Below are positions 16,438 through 25,766 of a stretch of DNA of 64,000 nucleotides, one piece after another. This DNA comes from Nocardia vaccinii NBRC 15922. Its GTDB lineage: Bacteria; Actinomycetota; Actinomycetes; Mycobacteriales; Mycobacteriaceae. The translations under genes and the position numbers were made by a program. How positions within the stretch are numbered: the stretch's first letter is position 1; every line of letters starts with the position of its first letter. Where the stretch lies: contig NZ_BDCC01000019.1 in NCBI RefSeq assembly GCF_001613305.1, forward strand, positions 310,001 through 374,000. The letters run 5' to 3'. Below the pieces are notes generated by a model that ran no database searches, was not told the DNA's origin, and saw nothing but the letters and a program-made list of their open reading frames with translations.

Positions 16438-17043
16438 TCACGCGACCAGCGGCGCACCTACCGGGAGTCGGAGTTTGCCGCCGATGCCGGTGGCCACGCC
16501 CGCCGCCGAGGCGTACCAGGCGCACAGCGCGGTGATCACGCCGATATAGCCGCCGACCTTCACCGTCGCCTCGCTGACCGCGAAATTACCTGCGAACAAG
16601 ACGATCTCGGTGATTTCCAGGGTGAGGAAGACGGCGAATACCGCCCGGCTCACCTGAGCGGACATGATCAGCATGTACGTGTTGAAGATGGCGAACGCCA
16701 GCAGGATCCAGCCCAGATCGTGCGCGGCGCCCGCGCCCGTGGCGTGCGGGGCCACCAGCTGCGACCACAGTCCGAGGCCGATCCAGAATCCGCCGTAGGT
16801 GGAGAACGCCGTCGCCCCGAAGACGTTGCGGTTGCGGAATTCCCACATCCCGGCCAGGAGTTGGCACAACCCGCCGTAGGCGAAGGCGTAGCCGACCCAG
16901 GCATCGCCGGTGGATGCGGTCGCCCAACCGGCGTTGACCGCCGATAACAGGAATGTGGTGAGTGCGAATGCCCCCAGACCCAGCGGGGCCGGATCGGCTA
17001 TGGCGGGAGTGGGTTGCACCGTGCGGTCGTCTTTGACGCTCAT
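16438..17043 (-). CDS. Acetate uptake transporter family protein (GPR1/FUN34/YaaH, SatP-like)
   Basis: A 201-residue membrane protein with six predicted helices. The family motif NPAPLGL is present as DPAPLGLGAFALTTFLLS near residue 18, and FWIGLGLWSQ and TLEITEIVLFAGNF follow. The family carries acetate, succinate and related short acids as a channel or proton symporter. The ATG at 17043 has GAGGAT upstream. It borders the TetR-controlled catabolic island, so it may take up or release a short-chain acid from the pathway. Confidence 0.88.
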   Translation of the reverse strand: MSVKDDRTVQPTPAIADPAPLGLGAFALTTFLLSAVNAGWATASTGDAWVGYAFAYGGLCQLLAGMWEFRNRNVFGATAFSTYGGFWIGLGLWSQLVAPHATGAGAAHDLGWILLAFAIFNTYMLIMSAQVSRAVFAVFLTLEITEIVLFAGNFAVSEATVKVGGYIGVITALCAWYASAAGVATGIGGKLRLPVGAPLVA

Positions 17044-17408
17044 GGTTGATCCTCGAGGAGAGTGGCTCGCCTGACGTCGCGTCCGGCGCGAACGCCTCGG
17101 GCGCAACGCTTCTGTCAGGGTAACTCCGCCTTCGTCCCGAAGAGACCGGTTTGCCCGCTTCCGGGATTGCGACACGCGCGGCACGATGCGGCCTCGCGGC
17201 CCGGACACGCCCGGCGGACCGAGGATGCCAATGAATTACGAAAACCCGTGATAATCAGCGCGTTCGGCCGAGCCGCCGGGCGCGTTCGCCTCGTGTCGAC
17301 GCCGAGCGTCGCTCGATCGCGCTACGCTGGCTAACGTTTCGCATCCGCAACGTCCGGGCGCTGAATATTTCCGACCGGAACCAGAAGTGTGAATCGAGGA
17401 GGTCGGCC
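17044..17408. other. Intergenic region, no gene seen
   Basis: This stretch lies between the divergent transporter and serine-hydrolase genes. I see no convincing coding frame or RNA. A possible -10 element TAACGT is at 17332-17337 for the plus-strand gene, without a clear -35. Confidence 0.4.
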
Positions 17409-18176
17409 ATGCGCTGCCGGACGGTAGTGGCAGGAATGTTCGCGATCGGTCTGTGCTTGTTCGCAGCGCGGGCGGCGGCAGATCCCGTGCCGCCGATCCC
17501 CACTCCGACCAGTATGAATATCCCGACTGTTCCGGGACGGACGTCGATATCTCTGCGCGTGGACTTCCTGAACCTGCAGTGGGGGACTGCCAACGCCACC
17601 GAGTCGCGCCCGGGGCTGTCGCTGGTGAAGCTCTACATGGTGGATTACGCACTGCGACACGGCGACCGGTCCGGACAGGACCGTCAGCTCGCTGAGCGAA
17701 TGATCCGCTACTCCGATGATTCGGCGGCGGATGCCATCGCGGCGAAATATCCGAATGCCATCGACGCCGAGGCCGCCGAATACGGCCTGCCCGCCACTCA
17801 TTCGGGTCCGAGCTGGGGAGAGTCCTACACCAGCACGGCCGACATCACGAAGTTCCTGGACCGCAAGATGACCACCGATCCGATCTCACCCGTGCTGAGG
17901 TGGATGGCCGCGGCGAGTCCGGTCGCCGCCGACGGCACCGCACAGAACTGGGGCACCGCCCGGCTGCCCGGCGTGATCGGAAATAAATGGGGCTGGTCGG
18001 ATATCGGTCAGCAGCAGGTGGGTTCGGCGTCCATCGGGCCCGGCTTCTCGATCTCCGCGCAGACCGACGGCAGCCCGGCCGATCAGACTGCCGACGTGCT
18101 CTCGGCACTGCCCGGAGTGCTGGGCCTGCACCCGCCGGTGCCGGACGCCGGACCGGGCCCACATGCCGGCCCCTGA
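17409..18176 (+). CDS. Secreted serine hydrolase, beta-lactamase/PBP-like fold
   Basis: A 255-residue exported protein. Residues 1-24 form a signal peptide ending ARAAADP. The body resembles class A beta-lactamase-like hydrolases: SLVKLY gives the SxxK nucleophile, YSDDSAAD stands where SDN is expected, and NKWGWSD stands where KTG is expected. The SDN and KTG motifs are both altered, so true beta-lactamase activity is doubtful. Mycobacterial and nocardial homologues are uncharacterised secreted proteins. An AGGAGG at about 17397 supports the ATG start. Confidence 0.78.
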   Translation: MRCRTVVAGMFAIGLCLFAARAAADPVPPIPTPTSMNIPTVPGRTSISLRVDFLNLQWGTANATESRPGLSLVKLYMVDYALRHGDRSGQDRQLAERMIRYSDDSAADAIAAKYPNAIDAEAAEYGLPATHSGPSWGESYTSTADITKFLDRKMTTDPISPVLRWMAAASPVAADGTAQNWGTARLPGVIGNKWGWSDIGQQQVGSASIGPGFSISAQTDGSPADQTADVLSALPGVLGLHPPVPDAGPGPHAGP

Positions 18177-19802
18177 TCAGATGCGCGCGCCCTTGGCGCG
18201 ATTACAGGACCGGCACAGGACCTGCAGATTCCCCGGACTGGTCGCCCCGCCGCGGCTGAGCGGGATGACGTGGTCGAACTCCAGATAGTGGGTCGCGCCG
18301 CATTCGATGCACGCACCGCCGTCGCGATGCCACACCTGTGCCTTGATCTCCGGCGGGATCGCGCGGGTATCGCGGCGGCCCGGCGCCAGGGTGAGCCGTT
18401 TGGCCACGCGCAGAGCGCCTTCCAGCACGGCGGCCACCAGATCCGGGTCCTCGACGTCGAATTCGGCTCCGCCGCGTGCCGAGCTCGCCGCCAGCACGAC
18501 CAGACCGTCCGCGATGGTTACGGAAACGATTCGGGACCAAGGCATTTCGATACCGGCCTCGGGCCCGACGAAACGCAGCTTCTTGTTCGTGCCGATCAAT
18601 CGGCCCGCGGTGGCCCGCTCGCCGCGGGACAGCCGGCGGATGCGGGTCGCGGCGATGTCCAGGTGCACGCGTTCCTCGGGATCCAGATGCAGCCCCCGCG
18701 TGCGCACGACGGGCAACTCCCCGGCACGCAGCCGCGCCAGCGTGCGGCCGCGGTGCATCCGCCGCCGCAATTCCTCCACCTGCGGACCGGACAGCCCCAG
18801 TTCCCGCAGGGCGGTGTCGAACTCCTCGACCTCCGCCGCGGTGATCTCCGCGTCGGCGAAGGCGGCCAGCCGCTCGACATAGGCCATACCGGGGCCGCGC
18901 AGGGCCGCACGTCCGGTCTCCTCGGGAATGCGCCGGTAGCGCAGTGCCGACCACAGCTCCTGCCAGGCCGTGCCGCGCGGGCCGTCCCCGGTCAGGACGC
19001 GCCAGGCGCGGGCCCGCCAGGTGTCGAGGTACTCCTCGATCTCGGCGGCGCAGGAACGGCACGGGGCGGGCGCGCCCAGTACGCGCCAACCGCGTCGTCG
19101 TCCGCAGTGCGGGCAGACGCGGGCGTCGGCCGGGGGGAGGGGGACGGTCGTATCGGACCATCGCGTGCCGTCCCACCAGCGCAGCGTCGCGCCCTGCGGA
19201 TGCCAGTCCGGGCGGGGGTCCGGCGGCGTTGCGGCCGTTGGCTTTTCGGTGACATAGCCATCGAACCCATTTCGGCGCAGTGATACTCGGTCACGGCCCG
19301 CCGCCGCCACCACGATGCCGAAATCCTCGAACAGCCGGGATAATTCGGTTCGCTCCCGGTCGAAGGGTCCGAAGCGCCAGTGCTGCTCGTCTCGGGCGAA
19401 TTCCGCGAGCGATATCGCTGTCACCTCGCTCGACCGCGGCGCCGGGACGTCGCGGCGAGCCACCAGCCCGGCGGCGTCTCGAACCGCGATCGTCAGATCC
19501 GCCAGCTCGTACAGCGGGCCTGCCGACGAGACGCCCACGACGATGCGCTCCACCGTGGACTCGGTGCGGGGCAGCGACACCGAGAGCCGGGCCGTGCGCG
19601 GTTCGGGTTGTTGGTCCAGCGTCACCGCCTGGGACGGATGCCGGGGCGCGTTGAAGAACACCGCATCGCGCGAGGAGCGGACCAGGCCGTCGTCGCCGAG
19701 CAACAGCGCGTGCGCGTCCAGCGCATGGGCCGAGCGCCACGAAAGTTCCACGCTCAGCAGCGAAGTCGGTATCGGCGTCGCGCCGTTCTCGGTGAAGGTC
19801 AT
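18177..19802 (-). CDS. TerD domain - zinc ribbon - HNH endonuclease fusion protein
   Basis: A 541-residue multidomain protein. Residues about 10-150 look like a TerD domain (LLSVELSWRSAHALDAHALLL, DDAVFFNAP-like text, then LADLTIAVRDAAG). Around 225 there is a DUF2510-like WWDGTRWSD element, then a CPHCGRR...CRSC zinc ribbon, then a helical region, and finally a full HNH nuclease (WHRDGGACIECG, YLEFDHVIPLSRGGATSPGNLQVLCRSCNRAKG). The ATG at 19802 is chosen because upstream text is not protein-like. Ter-associated HNH proteins have been proposed to link stress sensing to DNA cutting or repair. The nuclease ends 3 bp from the stop of the serine hydrolase on the other strand. Confidence 0.82.
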   Translation of the reverse strand: MTFTENGATPIPTSLLSVELSWRSAHALDAHALLLGDDGLVRSSRDAVFFNAPRHPSQAVTLDQQPEPRTARLSVSLPRTESTVERIVVGVSSAGPLYELADLTIAVRDAAGLVARRDVPAPRSSEVTAISLAEFARDEQHWRFGPFDRERTELSRLFEDFGIVVAAAGRDRVSLRRNGFDGYVTEKPTAATPPDPRPDWHPQGATLRWWDGTRWSDTTVPLPPADARVCPHCGRRRGWRVLGAPAPCRSCAAEIEEYLDTWRARAWRVLTGDGPRGTAWQELWSALRYRRIPEETGRAALRGPGMAYVERLAAFADAEITAAEVEEFDTALRELGLSGPQVEELRRRMHRGRTLARLRAGELPVVRTRGLHLDPEERVHLDIAATRIRRLSRGERATAGRLIGTNKKLRFVGPEAGIEMPWSRIVSVTIADGLVVLAASSARGGAEFDVEDPDLVAAVLEGALRVAKRLTLAPGRRDTRAIPPEIKAQVWHRDGGACIECGATHYLEFDHVIPLSRGGATSPGNLQVLCRSCNRAKGARI

Positions 19803-19892
19803 CGTCCGGAGAACTATGCCAGGCGACACCGACACAGACCGTAGGGTCTGTCGTGCACGGGCGAGAGGCGCCCGATGCGGCACCATGGGGGC

Positions 19893-20372
19893 ATGAGCGA
19901 TCCGAAGGAGTCCGCGCGCAAGCCCGGAACGCCCCGCGTGCCCGGCGCGAGTGATCTGATCGCCGCCGCCCAGGCCGCGGCGGAGGCGGCGCAGCGGGCC
20001 GCCGGACAGGCCCTGGACGCCGCGCAGGCGACCGCCGGACAGGCGTTCGATACCGCGGTCCGGCTGCCCCCGGCCTCGGTGCAACTCGCCGCGCAACTGC
20101 CGGATCTGATCGAGAACCTCTCGATGGCGATCGATCGGCTCAACCGGACCATCGATCGTCTGGACCGGACCCTGGCGCTGGCCGATCCGGCGTTCGCCGC
20201 CTACGACCGGCTGCTGCCGCGACTCGAGGCGATGGTGTCGATGGGCGAGGAGGTTTTCAACCGGCTGTCCCGGCTGCCGGGGGTGTCGATGATCGGACGC
20301 CTCACCGGACGTGAGAACGCGCCGTCGGAGCCGATCGATCCGCGCAGGCGGGGTCGCGGGCGACCGCGCTGA
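19893..20372 (+). CDS. Conserved hypothetical Ala-rich helical protein
   Basis: A 159-residue protein starting MSDPKESARKPGTPRVPG. Residues 20-60 are alanine-rich with repeated AAQAAAEAAQRAAGQALDAA text that suggests a helical or phasin-like segment, followed by a coiled-coil-like SMAIDRLNRTIDRLDRT. The C-terminus is basic (RRRGRGRPR). No catalytic motif is visible. Its last 71 bp overlap the 3' end of the convergent pabB gene. Function unknown. Confidence 0.7.
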   Translation: MSDPKESARKPGTPRVPGASDLIAAAQAAAEAAQRAAGQALDAAQATAGQAFDTAVRLPPASVQLAAQLPDLIENLSMAIDRLNRTIDRLDRTLALADPAFAAYDRLLPRLEAMVSMGEEVFNRLSRLPGVSMIGRLTGRENAPSEPIDPRRRGRGRPR

Positions 20373-22146
20373 CCGCGCGCAGTGCGGCGGTCGCCTTGAG
20401 CACCATCTCGTGGTATTCCTGCTCCGGATCGGAATCCAGCACGATCGCGCCGCCCGCGCCGATCCGCCAGCGCCCGCCGTGCCGGACCGCGGTGCGGATG
20501 ACGATATTCAGATCGGCCGTGCCGCCCAGGCCCAGGAAGCCGATGGTGCCCGAATAGACGCCGCGCGCTTCGGTTTCCAGATCGTCGATGATGTCCATGG
20601 TGCGTAGTTTCGGCGCGCCCGTCATCGAGCCGCCCGGAAAGCAGGCGCGCAGGCAGGTGACCGCGTCCACGTCCGGGCGCAGGCGGCCGCGGATGGTGGT
20701 CACCAGCTGATGCATCGTGGTGTAGGTCTCGGTATGCATGAGCGCCGCGACGCGCACGCTGCCCAATTCGCAGACCCGGCCCAGATCGTTGCGCAGCAGA
20801 TCGACGATCATCAGGTTCTCCGCGCGGGTCTTGGGATCGGATTCCAGTGTGCGGCGCAGGGTTTCGTCCTGTTCGGGAGTGTTCCCCCGGGGTGCGGTGC
20901 CCTTGATCGGCTTGGTCTCCACCCCGCGGGCGCGATCCACTGCGAGGAATCGCTCCGGCGAGGAGCAGGCGATCTCGAGTTCGCCGAATCGCAGGAACGC
21001 CGAGTACGGCGCCGGATTCGACCGTCGCAGTACGCGATACACCGCCAACCCGTCGCAATCCTGGTCGACGTAGGCGCTGTCGGTCAGATTGACCTCGTAC
21101 GTCTCGCCCGCTCGCAGTTGCGCGTCGATCGCGGCGATATCGGCCAGATAGCGTTGCCGGCCTCGCGTGAGCCGGGATTCCACGGCCCGCTCGTCGGCCG
21201 CGAGCTCGAGCCGGGGCAGCGCGGACCGGTCGGGCAGCGCCGCCACGGACGCGCGCGTCGAGGACAGCCAATGTGTCGCTGTCGCAAGGGAATCCGCGTC
21301 GGCGAGGGCGAGCAGATAGGTGTGTTCCGCGACGTGGTCCACCACGATCAGCCGGTCCGCGAAGATCCACTGGGCATCGGGCGCGTCCGCGCGATGCCGG
21401 GCGGCGGCGCCGCAGTCGGCCTTCATCTCGTAGCCGAGGTAGCCGACGTATCCGCCGACGAAATCGAAGGGCACATCCGGGAATTCGATCTCGATCCGCC
21501 GCAATCGCGTTGTCAGGTAGTCGAATACGCTGCCCGGTGCGGTACTTCGGCCGGCCCGCCGATCGATGTCGACTCGCTCCGAACCCACCCGGTATCGCAC
21601 CGTCTCGGCCAGTGGCCCGGCCGCATCACCCAGATAGGAGAACCGGTCCAGCCCCGGTTCGGCGTGCGTGCTGTCCAGCCAGAACGCCGTCTCCGAGTCC
21701 CGGTACAGCGCCAGGAATACGGCCTCGGAATCCAGCGCCCGATCGATTCGCTCGTACAGCACGGTCAGTGTGATCGGCGGCTCCTCCGGCCTGGCCCGCC
21801 GCATGTCTGTATCGGCTTCGCGGGGCGTCCGGGTGCCGTGGCTGGACGCGTTGTTCGGGGAAAGGATGCTGGACGCCGCGCCTTCGGTCGTCGTCCGCTG
21901 CGCGTGTGTATCGGGCTCGTACGGAGTCCGCGCGCTGCGGCTGGGCGCGGAGTCCGAGGTGTGCGGTGCGCGAGCTCCGGTCGTCGATTCACGCTGAGAC
22001 TCGGCGCGCTCGGTGGGTAGCGTCCTGCCGTGAGCCGCGGTCGTGGGTTCGGTGTGCGACTCCGGAGCGGCGGTCGCCGAGCGGGACGTGTCATCGGATG
22101 CGGGCCCCGGTCGGACCCCGGGGCGGGTCGTGCGCATGGGTTTCAC
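20302..22146 (-). CDS. pabB: Aminodeoxychorismate synthase component I (PabB)
   Basis: A chorismate-binding enzyme that makes 4-amino-4-deoxychorismate for folate synthesis with a glutaminase subunit encoded elsewhere. The signature ENLMIVDLLRNDLGRVCELGSV, SSPERFL, PIKGTAPRG and CFPGGSMTGAPKLRTM are all present, with ETYEVNLTD as in PabB. The frame opens at ATG 22146, but the first 114 residues are low-complexity (Thr/Ser/Arg/Pro) with an imperfect internal repeat; an in-frame ATG at 21804 gives a normal-length enzyme. Neither start has a clear ribosome site. The 3' end overlaps the convergent gene. Confidence 0.85.
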   Translation of the reverse strand: MKPMRTTRPGVRPGPASDDTSRSATAAPESHTEPTTAAHGRTLPTERAESQRESTTGARAPHTSDSAPSRSARTPYEPDTHAQRTTTEGAASSILSPNNASSHGTRTPREADTDMRRARPEEPPITLTVLYERIDRALDSEAVFLALYRDSETAFWLDSTHAEPGLDRFSYLGDAAGPLAETVRYRVGSERVDIDRRAGRSTAPGSVFDYLTTRLRRIEIEFPDVPFDFVGGYVGYLGYEMKADCGAAARHRADAPDAQWIFADRLIVVDHVAEHTYLLALADADSLATATHWLSSTRASVAALPDRSALPRLELAADERAVESRLTRGRQRYLADIAAIDAQLRAGETYEVNLTDSAYVDQDCDGLAVYRVLRRSNPAPYSAFLRFGELEIACSSPERFLAVDRARGVETKPIKGTAPRGNTPEQDETLRRTLESDPKTRAENLMIVDLLRNDLGRVCELGSVRVAALMHTETYTTMHQLVTTIRGRLRPDVDAVTCLRACFPGGSMTGAPKLRTMDIIDDLETEARGVYSGTIGFLGLGGTADLNIVIRTAVRHGGRWRIGAGGAIVLDSDPEQEYHEMVLKATAALRAVSAVARDPACADRSAPTARSHVR

Positions 22147-22224
22147 CGTAGTCTGCGGGGGCGGGCGTCTCGGATGGCCTATTGAGGGCGTCTGCCTTCA
22201 GTTCTGCGTGGCCTCTGGTGCACA

Positions 22225-23289
22225 ATGTGGGACATGTCTGTGGTGCAACCGGCCGATGTGGACCGTGCTGTCGTCGACTTCGCGGTCGTCGGAAAGTGGA
22301 TGGAAGAGCAGGGGCTGCCCGGCGGGCGGTTCGAGGACGTGACCGCGCTCGGCGGCGGCACCCAGAACATCATGCTGCGATTCACCCGTGCGGGTCGCGA
22401 TTACGTTCTGCGGCGCGGCCCGAAACACCTGCGCGCCAAGAGCAATGAGGTGATCCGCCGGGAAGCGCGGCTGCTCGGGGCGCTGGCCGGAACGGGGGTG
22501 CGCGCGCCCGAGGTGATCGCGGCATGCACCGACGAATCGGTTCTGGGAGCGGTGTTCTATCTCATGGAGCCGATCATCGGTTTCAACCCGCAGACCGAAC
22601 TGCCCGAACTGCACGCCGGTGATGCGGAGATCCGCAGGCAGATGGGTCTGTCGGCAGTGGAGGCGATCGCCCGGCTCGGTGCGCTGGATTATCTGGAGCT
22701 GGGTCTCGAGGGCTATGGCAAACCGGAAGGTTTCCTGCAGCGTCAGGTGCCGCGCTGGCTCGGTGAACTCGACTCCTATCGCGCCAACGAGGGCTATCCG
22801 GGGCCGGAGATTCGCGGTGTCGACCGGGTCGGTGATTGGCTCGAGCGCCATCGGCCTGCGCATTGGGAGCCCGGAATTCTGCACGGCGACTGCCATCTGG
22901 CCAACATCATGTTCCGCTACGACGGCCCGCAGGTGGCGGCGCTGGTCGATTGGGAGATGTCCACCATCGGCGATCCACTGCTGGATCTGGGGTGGCAGAT
23001 CGCGACCCGCCCCGAGCCCGGTACCGCCGGTGCGGGGTTGTTCGGCACGCTCGGCCGGCTCGGCGGGCTGCCGACCGCCGAGGAGATGATCGCGCACTAC
23101 GGGAAGTTCTCCAGCCGCGACCTGAGCGATATCACCTGGTACACGGTGCTGGCCTGCTTCAAACTCGGCATCGTGCTCGAAGGCACGCATGCCCGCGCCT
23201 TCGCGGGCAAGGCTCCGAAGCAGGTCGGCGACTTCCTGCACGCGATCACCCTGGAACTGTTCGAGAAGGCGAATCAGCTGGTGGAGTGA
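22225..23289 (+). CDS. APH-type phosphotransferase family protein (ACAD10/11 kinase-like)
   Basis: A 354-residue kinase-fold protein: GGGTQNIMLRF nucleotide loop, YVLRRGPKH with the ATP-binding lysine region, catalytic HGDCHLANIMF, and metal-binding LVDWEMSTIGDPLLDLGW. This subfamily clusters with acyl-CoA metabolism and is the second such kinase in the window. Start codons at 22225 (MWDM) and 22234 (MSVV) are both possible. It is divergent from pabB and stands alone. Its likely substrate is a hydroxylated acyl-CoA, by family. Confidence 0.85.
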   Translation: MWDMSVVQPADVDRAVVDFAVVGKWMEEQGLPGGRFEDVTALGGGTQNIMLRFTRAGRDYVLRRGPKHLRAKSNEVIRREARLLGALAGTGVRAPEVIAACTDESVLGAVFYLMEPIIGFNPQTELPELHAGDAEIRRQMGLSAVEAIARLGALDYLELGLEGYGKPEGFLQRQVPRWLGELDSYRANEGYPGPEIRGVDRVGDWLERHRPAHWEPGILHGDCHLANIMFRYDGPQVAALVDWEMSTIGDPLLDLGWQIATRPEPGTAGAGLFGTLGRLGGLPTAEEMIAHYGKFSSRDLSDITWYTVLACFKLGIVLEGTHARAFAGKAPKQVGDFLHAITLELFEKANQLVE

Positions 23290-23343
23290 GTGGCCCGCCT
23301 CGTCGGATGCGGCCGTATCTCGACGAGCTTTGGCGCTTTATTT

Positions 23344-23365
23344 GTGGCCGATTATTTGCGGCCAC
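23344..23365. promoter_or_regulatory. Inverted repeat between kinase and DinB genes
   Basis: GTGGCCG (23344-23350) and CGGCCAC (23359-23365) flank an AT-rich 8-nt spacer, with TTTAT/ATAAA able to extend the pairing after small bulges. It could terminate the upstream gene or be an operator for the DinB gene 15 bp downstream. Confidence 0.4.
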
Positions 23366-23380
23366 GATAAATTACTGCGC

Positions 23381-23953
23381 ATGCCGATTGCCGCCGAAGA
23401 CAAGGACTGGACCTGGACATTGGACAGGCCCTGCCCCGAATGTGGATTCGACGGCCCGGCCACCGCTTACGATGCGGTGCCGGGCCTGACGCGCGCCGCC
23501 GCCGCCCGTTTCGCCGCCGCACTCGAACGTCCGGATTTCGCCGTGCGGCCCAACGGAACCACTTGGGCTCCAATCGAATACGTCGCCCATGTGCGCGATA
23601 TCTGCCGAATGTTCCGATATCGCCTGGACATCGCCCTCGGCAACCCCGCCGCCCCGCCCGCGGTCGCCGCATTCGAGGCAGAGACCGGTTTCGCCGAGGG
23701 ATTGCCCGTCTTCGCGAACTGGAATCAGGATCGCACCGCCGAGGCCGACGACTACCTCGCCCAGGCCCCCGCGACGGTGGCCGCCGAGCTGACCGAAGCG
23801 GCCGAAACCATCTCCCGAGCCTTCGCGTCGGTTCCCGAGTCCGACCGCGCCCGCGCTGTCCGCCGCAGCAACGGCTCCCGCTTCACCGTCGACTCCCTCG
23901 CCACCTATTTTCTGCACGACCTCGTTCACCATCTCCACGACATCCACGCCTGA
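23381..23953 (+). CDS. DinB family protein
   Basis: A 190-residue four-helix-bundle protein of the DinB/mycothiol-transferase superfamily. Histidines that normally bind a divalent metal appear in IEYVAHVRD and in FLHDLVHHLHDIHA near the C-terminus. An unusual N-terminal piece (WTLDRPCPECGFDGPAT) precedes the fold; its CPECG could bind metal but has only one CxxC. The family in actinobacteria includes mycothiol-dependent transferases; no substrate can be named. Confidence 0.85.
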   Translation: MPIAAEDKDWTWTLDRPCPECGFDGPATAYDAVPGLTRAAAARFAAALERPDFAVRPNGTTWAPIEYVAHVRDICRMFRYRLDIALGNPAAPPAVAAFEAETGFAEGLPVFANWNQDRTAEADDYLAQAPATVAAELTEAAETISRAFASVPESDRARAVRRSNGSRFTVDSLATYFLHDLVHHLHDIHA

Positions 23954-24203
23954 CCGCTGTGCCTCGCCCACGACCGGGTCATCCGGATCGGACGGCAACT
24001 ACAACTGCGACTGCCGGCGGCCATCGCCGATGCCCGCTACACCGGAATCGACGCCGGGCGCGGCGCGTCGGGGAGGCCCCCCGGATGGCTTCACACCCGG
24101 ATCATCGGCTTCCTGGACCGGTAAGTCTCAGCGCCGGAACTGGTTTCGCGGCGCGCGAGAGTCGCGGTGCGGCGGGAGAAGTGGGAGTTCTAAGCTCTCT
24201 AGC

Positions 24204-25037
24204 GTGCGAGCGTTGGAGCAGATTCGGGAATGGCCGGTCCGGCATGCGGCCGCGGGGGTGGCGACCGCCGCGGGAGCGGTGACGACCGAGGGGGACGCCG
24301 ATCGCGAGTTCGCATTGGCCTCGGTGACGAAACCGCTTGTCGCCTACGCGGTTCTGGTCGCGGTGGAGGAGGGGGCGGTCGAGTTGGACCAACCGGCGGG
24401 GCCGCCGGGGTCGACGGTGCGGCATCTGCTGGCGCACACCTCGGGGCTGGCCTTCGACACCACGGTGATCATGGCCGAGCCGGGGACGCGGCGGATCTAC
24501 TCGAGTTCCGGATTCGAGGTGCTGGCGCGCTTCGTGGCCGACCAGACCGGGATCGCCTTCGAGGATTATCTGTACGAGGCGGTATTCGAGCCGCTCGGGA
24601 TGAAATCCTCGGTCCTGGACGGCCCCGCGGGGCACGGCGCCCGGTCGACGGCCGCCGACCTACTGATTTTTGCCGGTGAGTTGCTCAGTCCGAGTTTGCT
24701 GTCTCCGGAAACTCTCGGTGAGGCCATCACCGTGCAATTTCCGGGATGCGACGGAGTACTTCCCGGCTACGGTTCGCAGCGCCCCAACGATTGGGGTCTG
24801 GGATTCGAGATCCGCGACCACAAGACTCCCCATTGGACCGGAAGTGCGAATTCACCGCGCACCTACGGCCATTTCGGGCAATCCGGCACCTTCCTGTGGG
24901 TGGATCCCGCACTAGGAGTGGCGTGTGTGGCACTGAGCGACGAGAATTTCGGCGACTGGGCTCGCGCGGCCTGGCCGTCGCTGAGCGACTCGGTACTCGC
25001 CGAGTTCGCGGCCGATAGCGACACGTCGGCGAAGTAA
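24204..25037 (+). CDS. Serine hydrolase / beta-lactamase family (class C type fold)
   Basis: A 277-residue cytoplasmic serine hydrolase. The SVTK (ASVTKPLVAY) gives the SxxK nucleophile, YSSSGF matches the YxN-type second motif, and HFGQSG is the third. There is no signal peptide. The GTG at 24204 starts directly at the family N-terminus (VRALEQIREWPV). Members include esterases, D-aminopeptidases and amidases; the specific activity is unknown. Confidence 0.85.
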   Translation: MRALEQIREWPVRHAAAGVATAAGAVTTEGDADREFALASVTKPLVAYAVLVAVEEGAVELDQPAGPPGSTVRHLLAHTSGLAFDTTVIMAEPGTRRIYSSSGFEVLARFVADQTGIAFEDYLYEAVFEPLGMKSSVLDGPAGHGARSTAADLLIFAGELLSPSLLSPETLGEAITVQFPGCDGVLPGYGSQRPNDWGLGFEIRDHKTPHWTGSANSPRTYGHFGQSGTFLWVDPALGVACVALSDENFGDWARAAWPSLSDSVLAEFAADSDTSAK

Positions 25038-25131
25038 CACACGTAACTCCGGACACTCCAGTACACTCGGGCAACGCCAGCTCGACCGATCGTTGGGGAA
25101 GACGTTCCAGGTCGAGGCTGGAGGTGCACTG

Positions 25132-25665
25132 GTGCGCGGAACGAGTCAGTTCGCGGACGCGACGTCTGGAGTGGTGTACATCCACGCGTCGCCGGCCGCG
25201 CTGTGCCCGCACATCGAATGGACGCTCTCCTCGACCCTGAAATCGCCCGCGCAATTGCGGTGGACGGCGCAACCCGCCGCCTCGGGACAACTGCGCGCAA
25301 CCACCGAGTGGGCGGGCCCGGTCGGCACCGGATCGAAAATTGCCAATGCGTTGCGGGCCTGGCCGGTTCTGCGTTTCGAAGTCACCGAGGATCCCAGTGA
25401 GGGTGTCGACGGCGAACGCTACAGTTTCGTCCCCGGCCTGGGCCTGTGGTGCGGCGCGATGAGCGCCAACGGCGATGTGATGGTCGGGGAGATGCGGTTG
25501 CGCGAGATCGTGCGCCTGGCGCGCGAACGAGGCCGGTACAACTCCGCCGAGATCGCCGCCGAGATGGATCGGGCTCTCGGCACCGCTTGGGACGACGATC
25601 TGGAACCGTTCCGCAGCGGCAGTGAGGGCGCGGAGGTCACCTGGCTGCGCCGCGACGTCGGCTGA
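25132..25665 (+). CDS. DUF3145 family protein
   Basis: A 177-residue actinobacteria-specific protein. The text TSQFADATSGVVYIHASPAALCPHIEW is the characteristic DUF3145 opening, and RYSFVPGLGLWCG and REIVRLARERGRYNSAEIAAEMDRALGTAWDDDLEPFR follow. GTG 25132 is chosen because GGAGG lies 7 bp upstream and it fits the family length. Function is unknown; the gene is widely conserved near housekeeping genes. Confidence 0.88.
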   Translation: MRGTSQFADATSGVVYIHASPAALCPHIEWTLSSTLKSPAQLRWTAQPAASGQLRATTEWAGPVGTGSKIANALRAWPVLRFEVTEDPSEGVDGERYSFVPGLGLWCGAMSANGDVMVGEMRLREIVRLARERGRYNSAEIAAEMDRALGTAWDDDLEPFRSGSEGAEVTWLRRDVG

Positions 25666-25766
25666 CCTCTCGCCGCGCCTGGTGGATCGCGGACCGCCGA
25701 CGCTGTCGGGGAGGCCGGTCAGGCATGTGGCAGAGTCGATTTCCGGCACCGAGGAGGAGGGGCGGA

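Noticed and set aside
17409..18176. Calling the secreted serine hydrolase a true class A beta-lactamase
   Set aside because: SDN and KTG motifs are altered and no antibiotic-resistance context is present.
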